Below, one piece after another: positions 40,801-50,491 of a DNA stretch of 64,000 nt. Source of the DNA: Shinisaurus crocodilurus (Eukaryota; Chordata; Lepidosauria; Squamata; Shinisauridae); the NCBI GenBank assembly GCA_021292165.1, contig CM037876.1, forward strand, positions 310,508,492-310,572,491. Reading direction: 5' to 3'. A program made the position numbers and the translations under genes. The notes below the pieces were generated by a model. That model worked only from the letters and a program-made list of their open reading frames with translations, made no database searches and had not been told where the DNA came from. Each line of letters begins with the position of its first letter. Positions within the stretch are counted from its first letter, which is position 1.

Positions 40801-42009
40801 AAAAAACACCTGAAAAAAATTTACATGCATTTGGAGCATTTTTAATTTTTTTTTAAAGCGGTGGCCATCCAGTGACAGCCCCTCCAATGTGCACTTCGGA
40901 AGGTCTGTCACTGGTGGCGGCATTGGGTGTGATTGCCAAAAGCAGCTAGGATTTTTTTTTTGTTTTGCTGCTCTTCCCTCGTGCGCCACTTCACTTTATT
41001 CATGGTGGGATCGGTCACCAGGGCTTAGACGAAACAACAACGATCCACTGTGGGTTAAACAAACCCTAGAACAGCCCGTGGGTTCCCAGGGTGGCCTGCT
41101 TGGGAAAAAAAAAAACCCAAGCCACCGTAGGTCAACCGGTCTGGGTTCGGATGACACAACAGCCCACCATGGCCAGTTATGCACGATGGGTTGTCACGTC
41201 ATGAGAACCAGGTCATTATATTCATACGACAACAATCCAGGTTTTACACACGGGTCTACAATCTTCATGCGTAGCTTGGCCCCTAATCTCTCGCTGAAAA
41301 AGATATTGTTCCATCACGGGGCCTTTGTTTGCTCCATTTCGGGTAATATAGTAGTGGAAGTTCCATTACACTTAAATGGACGTGCTAGGGGAAAGAACGT
41401 CCCACTGAAACAGAGTTAGGACTGGGCATTCAAATGTGTTGGAACAGTGTTCTCCAACCTTGGGTCCCCGGATGTTTTTGGCCTACAACTCCCAGCATGC
41501 CCCAGCCAGCTACGCTGGCTGGGGCATGCTGGGAGTTGTAGGCCAAAAACATCCGGGGACCCAAGGTTGGAGAACACTGTGTTGGAAGAACCAACCTTTA
41601 CGTTGACTTACTGTAACTGTGGAACAATGCCAGAACCTTCCGAAGTGGGGGTTATCGGGGTCATGGGAGTCATCGGGGTCATGGGGGGACAGGCCCCGGA
41701 TGACTCAGGCAATGGCTGAATTGCATTTCCATCCCTCTGCTGGGACAGATCGCCGTCATCAAAGAACGCTCCACCATCTTCTGTTCCTAGCTGAGAGCCA
41801 AGCTGGTCTCCCAGCACAGCGCTGCCGGTGCCATCTTTCTCGTCCTGGCAAAAATCATCTGGTAGGAAGCTGAGGTCTACCGAAGAGAAATCTTTGGTTT
41901 GGTCAAGCGGAGAACTAAATGACACATCTGTGGTTGAGGAAATTGGCAAGTCTGTCCCAAAGGGACTCATGGGAGTGTACCCTTGCAGGCTGGTTGATGG
42001 GAAGTCATC
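25876..42009 (-). CDS. TBPL2: TATA-box-binding protein-like 2 (TBP2/TRF3), 5' coding exon not found
   Basis: TBPL2 is a TBP paralogue that drives transcription initiation in vertebrate oocytes and early germ line. Coding exons 5' to 3': 41612-42009, 35717-35804, 34436-34527, 30853-31020, 30053-30147, 25876-25955, giving 306 codons plus stop. The last five encode the two-repeat TBP saddle of about 180 aa, ending KGFKKAS. The first exon listed encodes the variable N-terminal region with [12 protein letters not shown] and the MTPMTP repeat next to IVPQLQ, which separates TBPL2 from TBP itself. Splice sites are GT-AG and phases close. At 42009 the frame is entered in phase 0 from an AG acceptor, so at least one upstream coding exon must exist; none was recognised. 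Human TBPL2 is 375 aa. An RTE-like LINE, an L2 and a copia element sit in its introns, and ATG14 lies downstream on the same strand as in human. Confidence 0.93.
26016..26180 (-). mobile_element. 5S rRNA-derived SINE with CR1-like tail
   Basis: Inverse of the SINE at 9573, with GAAAGCTAAGCAGGGCC and TACTTGGATGGGAGACC. The CR1-like tail lies at its left edge. It is 60 bp from the last TBPL2 exon. Confidence 0.85.
26461..29691 (-). mobile_element. RTE/Vingi-like LINE with an open 846-codon frame and 11-bp TSD
   Basis: The frame at 26548-29088 encodes 846 aa. It starts with the tail of an AP-endonuclease (WTDHRLI at residues 33-39) and continues into a reverse transcriptase: [18 protein letters not shown] near 331, YGFRPSRGT at 376, [10 protein letters not shown] at 408, [13 protein letters not shown] at 468 and YADD at 531. 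It ends in a C2H2 zinc finger (CPHCGKLC...HSHLRTHR). A sequence resembling a 5' UTR (29115-29691) with a (GGTTG)n tract precedes it, but most of the endonuclease is missing. The duplication TAACAGCAACA flanks the unit at 26450-26460 and 29692-29702. Exact clade is uncertain. It lies in the last TBPL2 intron. Confidence 0.9.
29722..29850 (-). mobile_element. CR1 LINE 3' end
   Basis: Inverse of the CR1 3' terminus: AGAGTTGGAAGGGGCCTAC, then CCAACCCCCTGCTCAGTGC. Coding sequence is absent. Confidence 0.75.
29855..30012. mobile_element. Foldback fragment of the GTCTGAACCCA family
   Basis: Contains CTGGGTTCAGATGACATG and, inverted at the right end, GTTGTCTGAACC, with repeated CCACGGTTCAA. Related pieces occur at 26366-26450, 41130-41215 and 48190-48385. 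Confidence 0.5.
30675..30760. mobile_element. Degenerate family D foldback fragment
   Basis: Contains GCAGCCTTTCCCAACC and GGACTACAACTCCCATCATC; the right arm is largely lost. Confidence 0.5.
31505..32127. other. TBPL2 intron sequence with uncertain repeat remnants
   Basis: 31505-31645 contains the GGTGTTAGTCTATTGCAGC / CACTTTAAAGGCGAACA motifs of a dispersed reptile repeat. 31646-32127 has no recognisable coding sequence; an AATAAAGG near 32110 could be an LTR remnant cut by the L2 that follows. Confidence 0.4.
32128..33988 (+). mobile_element. L2-like LINE, nearly intact RT with one frameshift
   Basis: The frame starts in the region before RT (readable from about 32133) and runs to 33038. 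A second frame overlaps it from 33026 and runs to the stop at 33817. The first includes [28 protein letters not shown] and YADDTQIYF. The second includes [12 protein letters not shown], the thumb and the C-terminal region. A single one-base change between 33010 and 33040 separates them. The 3' UTR with a CCGCCTCGATCTAGACGG hairpin and a (TTA)n tail follows. The 5' end is truncated, lacking the endonuclease. It lies in a TBPL2 intron. Confidence 0.92.
34620..35126 (-). mobile_element. CR1 3' ends joined to a 5S-derived SINE
   Basis: CR1-type 3' sequence at 34620-35025 includes two consecutive AGAGTTGGAAGG termini and the body TGACAGATGGTTGTCCAGC. Immediately right, 35026-35126 is a 5S-derived SINE piece (GGATGGGAGACC and GAAAGCTAACCAGGGTC in inverse). 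Confidence 0.75.
36811..36906. repeat. Short foldback centred on CATATGCAATCATATG
   Basis: The arms GTTTTGACAGGGCAATGGG and CCCATTGCCCTGTCAAAAAC are inverse. Inside is a second hairpin of GGGACATATG and CATATGTCCC. Family not assigned. Confidence 0.6.
36970..37364 (-). repeat. 3' LTR of the copia element
   Basis: Begins TGTCAGATATTTC on the minus strand and matches the 5' LTR with a small number of substitutions. It lacks a stretch of about 70 bp present in the other LTR, lost between short CAGAGCAG repeats. The outer edge is approximate. Confidence 0.85.
38479..38997 (-). mobile_element. Solo LTR (retroviral type) inserted in copia gag
   Basis: A 519-bp unit with TGTGGT...ACCACA ends and two AATAAA signals (near 38525 and 38598) in minus orientation. 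It interrupts the copia gag reading frame between residues preceding VTQRG and the segment FNFLTTRLL. No internal viral genes are present. The flanking duplication is not exact. Confidence 0.7.
39630..40271 (-). repeat. 5' LTR of the copia element
   Basis: Same sequence as the 3' LTR, interrupted by a 165-bp hAT element. Immediately inside it, GATTATGGGCCCAGCGCC is in the position of a primer-binding site. Confidence 0.85.
40052..40216. mobile_element. 165-bp hAT MITE inside the copia 5' LTR
   Basis: The inverted ends are CAGGGCCGGTGC and GCACCGGTCCTG. The exact 8-bp duplication TCTCCAAG lies at 40044-40051 and 40217-40224. The sister LTR at 36970-37364 shows the empty site with one TCTCCAAG. 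Confidence 0.92.
40432..40602 (+). mobile_element. 5S rRNA-derived SINE with CR1-like tail
   Basis: GAAAGCTAAACAGGGTG and CTTGGATGGGAGACCCC head, then GGTTGGACTCGATGGCC and CTTCCAACTCTATGATCC tail. Confidence 0.85.
41130..41215. mobile_element. Foldback of the GTCTGGGTTCG family
   Basis: GGTCTGGGTTCGGATGACAC and GTCACGTCATGAGAACCAGG are imperfect inverse arms around CAACAGCCCACCATGG and CGATGGGTTGTC. Confidence 0.55.
41445..41579. mobile_element. Palindromic hAT MITE, family A copy 5, beside a TBPL2 splice donor
   Basis: A 135-bp foldback beginning CAGTGTTCTCCAACC, with arms matching even at changed positions (CCGGATG / CATCCGG). The exact duplication TGTTGGAA lies at 41437-41444 and 41580-41587. 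On the gene strand it starts about 32 nt after the donor of the TBPL2 exon ending at 41612. Confidence 0.92.
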
Positions 42010-44060
42010 CTTGACGGCAACAACAGAATAGGAGAGAGAAAAAACATTTGTTTCACTTTGTGTTTACGGAGCCCAACATTTTTTACGCAAAATTCCCTGG
42101 ACCGTTAAGAGAACCACACTCCTAGCGATACCATGACTTTCTCACAGGGTCCATGTTTATCGCACAAGGTGCACAATTACAGCACAACTGTGTCATACAA
42201 ATGACCATCGCTGACACTGTGTACCTTTTGCACTAGCAATGTGTATGTTACCTTGATATTTTATGAATCTATGTGGACATATATCCCATCCTAGCCCAGA
42301 GGTTCAAGGTGGGTAGTATATCGAACAGACCTACACAGCGTCAATCTAGCGAGCTGAATGTAGTTCTTCTGTCATGTTATGGTGGGCCAGGCAATAAAAC
42401 TCGTGTTTTTGCTACCTGAAAAATATATATGAGTATTTTAAGTGCCTGGTGTGTCACAATACAGTTTGTATGTGTGTTGGGGGGGGGGGGGAGGGAGGGA
42501 TTATATAGACCTGATATTAAAATATAGCAAAACTGCACAAAAAACCCCACTTTTTAAAAAATGGTAGTATCAGCACCTTTACGTGGTTCAGTACCAGAAT
42601 CTCAGTAAGGGTCACAAGGCAGGAGGAGCTCTGTGGAGAGGCTTAGCCCTGGAACACGTGAAGTAAATATTATGACGTGTGCTTCTGAACATATGCAAAG
42701 TTCAGTTCCCCTGATCTCTCAGTAATAGCCTGCTCCCCCAAAACCAGACATCTGGGGGTATTGGAAAACAGGCATGCTTTCTGAGATGGCTTGCACCTTA
42801 ACTCTGCTTTTTTTTTTTTTTAAGACGCTCTTTTCAGCCCTACAAACTGAATTCCATTAAATGTACTGGCTTTACTTCCGACTTCCGAGTACAGATGGGA
42901 GCACCAGGAATGCTCGAGCTCACCAAGAGACTCCAAACTCCACTTTGAAGTTTGTCCCACTCCGGTTTTTGTTTGCGACCTGTTTTCCTTTTTGTTCAAA
43001 TGGGGAAAGTCTGCATTTTTTTTAAAGTGTGCTCCTTTTCTCCATTGAGAAAAGCATTGCAAGCTCAGGAACGTGCAAGGCAAGCTTTCCCAAAAAAAAC
43101 GTGTTTCTGTTCGCATTCAGCGTTGTGAACGAAGCAAGTTCTGATGATTTGCGAACTGAAACTAGACTCTTTAACATCCCTAGAAACAGGCCGAGGTTCA
43201 AGCTGCATGGCTTCCCTGTGCCCCTCTGCAGTTGAATTCTATCTTTTACCTACATTTCACAGATGAAAATATGGACACACGTGTGTGAATTTGTAAGAGG
43301 TATGGTTTAAGCAACATGAAGGTGTGATCAAGAGGCCGTGGCCTGGCAACATGAGGGTGTGGCCAAGGGTATGGCTGGGCAACCAAAGGGCATGGTCAAG
43401 TACACACGTTATTAGAGGAAACACACAACATTTTATATATTAAAATTATATATTATTTTATAATAGTTCATAAGTGGCCTTTGTAATATATTGTTTTTAC
43501 CTTACTTAAACTCTTGTTGATATCTGGTGTTTTTCATGGGGGTGGGGGGGTCAGTGTTTTGCAGGGCAATCTCTCTTTGCTTTAAAATTGTCAGGATTGG
43601 CACAAATTCAACAGGTGAAGCTTACCCACCCCCACACCCCCAAACATGAGCTTCAGAGAGAAGGGGAAGTGTCTTGCATTTCCTTCTAACACTGTAAACT
43701 CACCTGTTAGAGGCACAGAGTCAGCTCTGTTAGGAAATAAAATCTTTGGCAATATAAAGACAGGAATCCTGTGATGAATTCCCTCATTCACCTCTCCATC
43801 GGCAGAGGCAGCAGGTAGAGCGCACGTGTACATGCGCACACATCCTTGGGTCTGTTCCCTCCCTGCTTCCTGTGCGCAGCAGCCGTTAGAGCCTAAGCAG
43901 AGCTATTTTAAAGGTGCAGCCAGTTTTAGCTTAGCTGCAATTTTGTCCATGGCCCCTTTAAGAGCCTGTCCTTTAGCTTGCCAGGCAGGGGAATTTGGGA
44001 CCTAGAAGCCGTGATGGCTTAAGGGTTTTTCCAGGGCAGTTGGAGACTATGGAGACTATG

Positions 44061-44204
44061 GAGCCAGTGTGGCCTAGTGGTGAGAGTGTTGGACTGGGAC
44101 TCGGGAGATCCGGGTTCTAGTCCCCACTCGGCCATGAAACTGGCTGGGGCATGCTGGGAGTTGTTGGCCAAAAACATCTGGGGAACCAAGGTTGGAGAAC
44201 ACTG
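44061..44204 (+). mobile_element. tRNA SINE head fused to half of a family A palindrome
   Basis: 44061-44140 is the tRNA-derived SINE (GTGGCCTAGTGGTGAGAG, GGGTTCTAGTCC), cut after GCCATGAAAC. From 44141 it continues directly as the right arm of a family A foldback to AGAACACTG at 44204. The left arm and SINE body are gone, so this is a deletion junction. Confidence 0.8.
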
Positions 44205-45177
44205 CAATAGACAGATAATCCACTATCTCTTAGCCTTGGTCTCGCAGCTGCAGTTTGGGAATAATTATCCTTGCCTACCTTACTTAGTACTGTATGAATG
44301 CCAAGAATGATCATAACCAGAAGTACTACAGAAACAGGATAATCAGAATCAAGCTGGTAGCAAGACCTTGGCTCAGCCCGTTGTAATAGCTTAACTGTGA
44401 CTTTTGAGAGTTCTAGACTAAAGAGCAGCAGCTAGCAATCCTAAGGGCACTATTTTATTTTTATTTATTCATTTACATTTCTATCCCACCCAATAGCCGA
44501 AGTTCTGAGCAGCAAGACATACAATTATTCCTCAAGTCTTCCTGACAATGCTAGAGATAGAAAACCAGCTACCCTAAAGCCCTCTCAAAAGCTGAATAAA
44601 TCCAGCATCCCCTGAGTTTACCTGGTTTGTGCATTGATCTAGGTATCTTTCCAATGAGAATTCCCCATCCATGGCTCACTTCTGTACTTCATAATACAGC
44701 AAAAAAACACATCAACATTGCTTCCAGTTCAGTTACAGAGCTAACCAATTCCTCAAAAGATCCTTTCAGAGCAGAGAGAAGCTGGAAATTGTGGTTCCAG
44801 GAGAAAACACAACTCAAACATCATCTTTCCAGCTGGTAGTATTAAAGTAAATGAATGCACCTGTGTGAATTAAGTTGAAGAGGGAGTCAGATGCTTTCCC
44901 ACGGACAATCTTAGCATACAAGCCACCTGGGGGTTCTCCTGACCGTCCTCTGTCTAGAAAACGTAGCAGGAGCAGGAAGATTAAAATCCACTCCTTAGGA
45001 CTTTCCAGAAAATTCTGTGTTGGCCCTACAGTATGGTCATGTACGTACCGAACTTCCATTTGAGGGGGGGGGGGCAATCAGGACTTAAATCATATATATA
45101 GTCCAAGGTTAAACTGGATTCAAGGGCAAGGCCCTCCCCAGTGCAGCCTGAGAAATGTTGTTTAACAAACTCCTTTA

Positions 45178-45285
45178 GGGCACAATCCTGTGCATATTTT
45201 GACAGGGGGGAAAAAAAGCCTGACAACTCCCAGCATTTCCCTGGTCAGCCATGTTGGTTGGGGAATGCTGGAAACTTGTAGGACA
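45178..45285. mobile_element. Foldback element, family C, diverged
   Basis: Starts GGGCACAATCCTGTGCAT and has GACAACTCCCAGCATTTCCC and the inverse GGGGAATGCTGGAAACTTG. Confidence 0.6.
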
Positions 45286-45842
45286 GGGCCGAAAGTAGTT
45301 TGAAACTGGGCTTGTCAATGTCTGAAATAGCTCCAGTTACAGCTGCCTCTTTAACAGCAGGGTGATCTTCAGTGATTAGTGTGATAATAAGCGGGGGGCG
45401 GGGAATAAAGTAAAACAGCAAGCATTCATCTGAGCATGTGAAAAGAGCCTGTGTGCATTGAACTTTCAGGCAGAAGGTTGCTCTCTCTGTACAACTGGGG
45501 GAACCCTGCTTTTTCAAATGAATACAAGTGAGTGTGTAAGTGACGTGCCACTGCAGCTTTTCCAGGGGTCCCAATTGCACAGGGATTCCTCCTCCAAATA
45601 TACACGTAAGGGTTCTCTTCATACGTCCAACTGAATGTGCACGTGTGTGTGTGTGTGTGTGTGTTGCCACTATCTCCCTCCTGGACTGGAATTCATTTTA
45701 ACCTCTGGAAAAGGGATGACTTTAGCTACATTCTGCCATGGAAACTTTCATTGGCTGATCTTTGCATATCAAGCCTCTGTTATTGGCCCAGGAACAGGCC
45801 AGGCTGCCTTTGCTAATTTTTCTTGCCCCTTGTTGGCAAGTC

Positions 45843-45886
<44 letters not shown>

Positions 45887-46188
45887 TGAATCGCCCATCT
45901 GGCCAGACATCTGGCCACTCTGAGCGATGTACAGTCCAATAAAATACAAGGGAGGGGGCGGGAACACACACACAGAGTATAAAACACAATTAAAAACAGT
46001 ACAAAACTTTAAAATCCTAACCCACCCCATATTCCCGCCTGAAAAGCCACATTTTTAATGCCCGGCGGAAGCCAATCAAGGAAGGGGCATGGCGGAGGTC
46101 ACTGGGGAGGGAGTTCCATAAATTGGGGGCTGCCACAGAAAAGGCCCTCCTCCTAGTCCCCACCAGCCTGGTTTCTCTAATACAGCAT
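45843..46188 (-). mobile_element. L2-like LINE 3' end with (TTTA)n tail, split by a hAT insertion
   Basis: A 47-bp TTTA tract at 45843-45889 is the tail. To its right is an untranslated region of the L2 type (GGAGTTCCATAAATTGGGG; AAAAGGCCCTCCTCCTAG). The sequence resumes after the 856-bp element at about 47053. Confidence 0.7.
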
Positions 46189-46196
46189 GTTCCCGC

Positions 46197-47052
46197 CAGG
46201 GATGTTGAAGAGTCCTTGGTCTCGAGTCACGAGTCGAGTCATGAGTCTTTGGACCCGAGTCTCGAGTCCGAGTCCTTGGTCCAAAATGGTGACTCACGAG
46301 TCCCGAGTCACTCCCAAAACTGACTCCACGAGTCCCTATTGAAATCAATGGGGTTTCCCCCCAACAAAATAAGGCTACTTCAGATTTGTGGCTTAAATAA
46401 ATTCTAGGCACAAGTGTGCCTTTTTATTCCAAAACTCTGCAACTGATTTTGGGAAGAACAGACCAGGCAGACAAACCCAAAATAACCAGGCAGGCAGAGG
46501 AGGCAGGGAACCCCAAAGCAGGCAGGCAGAGGCCTTTGTCTTGGACAATTCAAACTGTGGAACTGGTTAAGAAGAGACCAGGCAGGCAGAGGAAGTAGGG
46601 AACTCCAAACAGGCAGGCAGGCAGTGCCCTTTGTCTTGGACAATTCAACTGTTGAACTGGTCAAGAAGAGACCAGGCAGGCAGAGGAGGCTGGGAACCCA
46701 AAGCAGGCAGGCAGAGGCAGCCAAACCCAAAATGTCTGACCCTAACCCTAACCCCCCACAACAACACATCAATCAAAATAAATCTCAACACATCGATGGG
46801 GCTGCACTCCTGGTAGCCATCCATAGTGGCCGAGCAGCGGCGCGCCTCGCTTCCATGCGCTCTTCACCGGTGATCACGCTCCTCTCCACTCCTTCTGGCA
46901 CAGCCCAGGGATGTTGACGAGTCCTTGGCCTCGAGTCCCGAGTCGAGTCTCGAGTCCCATTAAAAATATTGGGACTCGAGTCGGACTCAAGTCAGAGGGG
47001 GGGCTCAGTCCGACTCACGAGTCGAGTCCTCAAGTCCGAGTCCCCATCCCTG
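46197..47052. mobile_element. 856-bp hAT-like element with GAGTC-rich ends and an internal minisatellite
   Basis: The termini are CAGGGATG and CATCCCTG. The exact 8-bp duplication GTTCCCGC lies at 46189-46196 and 47053-47060. The first 130 bp and last 140 bp are packed with GAGTC/GACTC repeats, including CTCGAGTC. A second CAGGGATGTTGACGAGTCC sits internally at 46908. The middle holds a tandem repeat of about 92 bp, starting at 46485, 46577 and 46671 with ACCAGGCAGGCAGAGGA. No transposase is encoded. Confidence 0.85.
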
Positions 47053-47698
47053 GTTCCCGCCACTGCATTTCCCCTCCTCCTCATAGACTCCAATCCATAA
47101 CAGGCAGGCAAGTGCGGAGACCTACTTTCCACATCTGAGTTACAGCAGATGGGAGACGATATTTTCATTATTTTTGCACCCCAAAATTATTTTTGCACCC
47201 CAAAATTACTTTTTCCCACAAATTAAAAAAAAGATTTTTTTTTAGGAGCATTTGAGCAACTGCAAACCTTCGCAGCTGCAGAAGTGCAGGGATTTGATGC
47301 CTCAGCTGGGACAATGTCCAGGGGGGTGCCTGCTGCCAGGGGGGCAGGAAACACCAGCCCTGGACATAGCCCAGAAGAGGGTCCAAATGCATCCCCCCCT
47401 TTGGTTCCTCTTGACAGTTGTCAGGAGGTAAGCTGTCAAGAGAAACCAAGGGTGCGAGAGTTATTTTGCTACGAAAAGGGTTTTTCTTGGGGGGGGTTTC
47501 CCCCCTTTTGCAGCAAGATCATCTTCCCCCCACACTTTAGTTCCCATCAGTGTGAACTATATGTCTGTGTATGTCCCAGTCCTAAACCACCCATTTCCTA
47601 GTCCAAACCTCTTTTTTAAAGGGACCCAGTTTTGACTACTAGCTGTCAAAACTCCCTTTTCCCTCGAAAAGCATCTGCACTTTCTCGAGCACCTAGAA

Positions 47699-47838
47699 CA
47701 GGGCTCTCCCAACAACCTTGGGTCCTCAGATGTTGCTGGACTACAGCTCCCAGAATCCCTTGCCATTAGCCATGCTGGCTGGGTATGCTGGGAGCTGTAG
47801 GCCAGCAACATCTGGGGACCCAAGGTTGGAGAGCCCTG
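47699..47838. mobile_element. Palindromic hAT MITE, family B copy 2
   Basis: A 140-bp foldback beginning CAGGGCTCTCCCAAC. The flanks ACCTAGAA (47691-47698) and GCCTAGAG (47839-47846) agree at six of eight positions, so the insertion is older. Confidence 0.8.
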
Positions 47839-47989
47839 GCCTAGAGGCTCGGGACAAACTGCAAAATGTTCACCCTGATGGGAACTAAAGGGGGAAGCCA
47901 CTTGGGCAATTTTGTAGCTTGTAGCCGTTTTTAACTCTGCTGCTAGCTCTGCTGTTTGTTTTTAATCTGTGGTTTTAAGTTTTATATTT

Positions 47990-48075
47990 ATTTTATGGTT
48001 TTAACTGTTGTAAACCGCCCAGAGAGCTTCGGCTATTGGGTGGTATAAAAATATATTAAATAAAAAAATAAATTT
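47990..48075 (+). mobile_element. Non-LTR retrotransposon 3' tail
   Basis: Same AAACCGCCCAGAGAGCTTC tail as at 9443, ending in an A/T-rich run. Confidence 0.6.
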
Positions 48076-48189
48076 TGGGGGTGGCTGGCACTGGTGGTCA
48101 CCTGGAAGCCCCATGGCAAGAGTGGCAAGGTTTTTTTTTGCTGCTCTTGCCATGGGGTTCTGTAGCCGATTCCCCATGCCCACGATGGG

Positions 48190-48385
48190 GCTGGTTGTCG
48201 GAGTTGGGAAAACATGACGACCCATCATGGGTACAACCACTAGAACAGCCCATGGGTTGTTGGGGTGGCTTGTTGCCCACGCACAAGCCACCCTGGGGAA
48301 ATCAGTCTGGGTTCGCATGGCACAACTCATTGTGTGTGGCAACCCATGATGGGTTGTCATGTTGTGCGAACCCAGTCTATGTATG
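48190..48385. mobile_element. Foldback of the GTCTGGGTTCG family
   Basis: CAGTCTGGGTTCGCATGGC and GTTGTGCGAACCCAGTC are inverse, around CAACCCATGATGGGTTG. Confidence 0.55.
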
Positions 48386-48387
48386 TG

Positions 48388-48575
48388 AAGGGTTCCGGGT
48401 TCAAGTCCCCGCTTGGCCATGAAACTCACTGGGTGACTTTGGGCCAGTCACTGACTCTCAGCCTAACCTACCTCACAGGGTTGTTGTGAGGATAAAATGG
48501 AGAGGATTATTATGTAAGCCGCCTTGAGTTCCTTGCAGGAAAAAAGGCAAGGGTATAAATATAATAAATAAATAA
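48388..48575 (+). mobile_element. tRNA-derived SINE, truncated head
   Basis: Starts near the B box (GGGTTCAAGTCC) and continues through the standard body to a TATAAATATAATAAATAAA tail. Confidence 0.8.
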
Positions 48576-49305
48576 GGGTACATCACTAGAATATTACCAG
48601 CTATCAACTGTCCTTTGTCAGGTCTTAAGAGGTGTTACTTCCAGCATCTACATCTACTTAAAAAGAATTCTAGGTGAATGTTTGCTGGGATGCTAGTTTA
48701 TGCATATCTAGCTGTAGTCAACAAGATAATAATCTTGTGTAGTCTTGTTGGACATTGCCACCTAGTGTAGAGCAATGAAAAGAGCTATGTGGAAGGCTAT
48801 GTATTGTTTTCCCTGTTGGTTTCTGTTCTTGAGATCCCCGAGGGCAGGAGGACAGTGCTTGAGTGGCTGGAAGTAGAAGACCTGATAACTAGCTAAGCTG
48901 CAATATTAATGGTACAAATATGCTCATCTCCCAAGGAACTGTAACAGGAAGTACAGGAGGACACAACACCCACGAAGAGGCAGGAAATACTTCTCGTATG
49001 TACTGCTTCCTGCATGTGGCTGTATGTATTCAGTGCAGGCTGAACACGGGCGCCTTGTGACTTCTTGGGATTAAATGTCCTCAAAGAAAACAGCCCGGCC
49101 CCCTACTCAGTTCCTAGTTAATTTCTTATGTGGTTTTCCCTGGATCTGTTCTTGGGACCAATTTTCTTCTTGCACTTTGCACTGCATCCCGAGGGCCAAT
49201 GGTCCAGTCTTAGAAATAAAGTGGTGTATCTCTACAGAGAATTAAGCAGGGTTTGGAGATAGGAGCGATCCAGCTCGTCTTGCTCCCTTTGCATAGGATG
49301 CCATT

Positions 49306-49372
49306 TCATAGAATCATAGTAGAGTTGGAAGGGGCCTAGAAGGCCATCGAGTCCAACCCCCTGCCCAAGTCT
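49306..49372 (-). mobile_element. CR1 LINE 3' terminus
   Basis: TAGAGTTGGAAGGGGCC then GAGTCCAACCCCCTGCCC; only the last 65 bp of the element. Confidence 0.7.
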
Positions 49373-49606
49373 GTCCTTGCTCCGCAGCAGCTAAGGACAC
49401 GTTCAGGCTGCAGGTCTCTCACTTCCCTTTGCTGACATCTGAATTTCACCCATTCTTTCTTCTCCTGGGACTTCATGATGTCCTGCTGGAGGGCTGGGAT
49501 TCTTTACACTAATTGGACAAGGAAGAACATGTGGGGCAGAATTTTGGTGAGCGGGGACAGAAAATTACTTGGGTTTGGGCTAGCACCTTGCAAGGAGGCT
49601 CGCATA

Positions 49607-49858
49607 GAATCATAGACGAGTTGGAAGAGGCCTACAAGGCCATCGAGTCCAACCCCCCTGTGCAAGGTAGGAATCCAAGTCAAAGCATCCCTGACAGATG
49701 GCTGTCCAGCCGCACCTTGAATGCCTCCAGTGTGGGAGAGCCCACCACCTCCCTAGGTAGTTGGTTCCATTGTTGTATTGCTCTGTCAGGAAATTTTTCC
49801 TGATGTTTAGGTGGAATCTGGGTTCCTGTAACTTGAGCCCATCATTCTGTGTCCTGTT
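49607..49858 (-). mobile_element. CR1 LINE 3' fragment
   Basis: GAGTTGGAAGAGGCCTAC, CCCTGACAGATGGCTGTCC and GAGCCCACCACCTCCCTAGG in CR1 order. It is collinear with 34700-35000. Confidence 0.75.
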
Positions 49859-50485
49859 GAACAGTTCATATTTATTTATTTATTTCTTATATTTATTAAT
49901 CGCCCATCTGGCTGGTCACCCGGCCACCCTGAACAGCCAATGGTCAGGCTGCAGCGAGCACTTGTGTTTTGGCTGCAGAAGATGTTGGACAGATGATGCC
50001 CGAGCTGCTTTTTTCAGGGAGGGCATCTGAAGAGGGAAAGAGGTGGTGGTGGTGGTGGGAGTGTGAGACGAGACGGAGAGTAGGATTAAGTGGTGAGCCT
50101 TTTCCTCATCATTCATTAGTTGGTGTCTTGAGGACTGTAACAACGCACATGATCGCATCTTGGAAAAAGCTTTCTTGGCGAATTGTTGTTTGTATCATTA
50201 TTTGACCATGTTTATATACCTAGACAAAAAATGGTTCTCCACTTCTGTCTTGGCTGCCTTCTGTCAGAGCAAGCATATACCTTCTCCCTCAGTCTTGGAG
50301 GAATCGGCGTGGATTGTGAGGGCTGTGGCGGCGGGGAAGTCGGCTAAACAAGGCAAAGGCTACCCACACCAATCTTAAGAGGGCATCTGTTTCCTTCTCA
50401 CTCTTAACGCAAGCAAGGCCAGGGGGCCTTTTGACACATTTCCAGGGGAAACACACACACACACGCACAGTTAAGGTGATTTGTT

Positions 50486-50491
50486 TTTAAT
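50486..50491 (-). terminator. ACTR10: Candidate ACTR10 poly(A) signal ATTAAA
   Basis: ATTAAA on the minus strand about 385 nt past the ACTR10 stop, followed by a GT-rich (GTGTGTG) stretch. Use is inferred. Confidence 0.4.

Noticed and set aside
44814..45077. 87-codon minus-strand frame as a TBPL2 or ACTR10 exon
   Set aside because: The sequence does not resemble either protein and has no fitting phase; ACTR10 is complete without it.
46197..47052. CRISPR-like or centromeric satellite array from GAGTC repeats
   Set aside because: Repeats are irregular and short, in both directions, inside an element with hAT ends and an 8-bp duplication; this is eukaryotic DNA.
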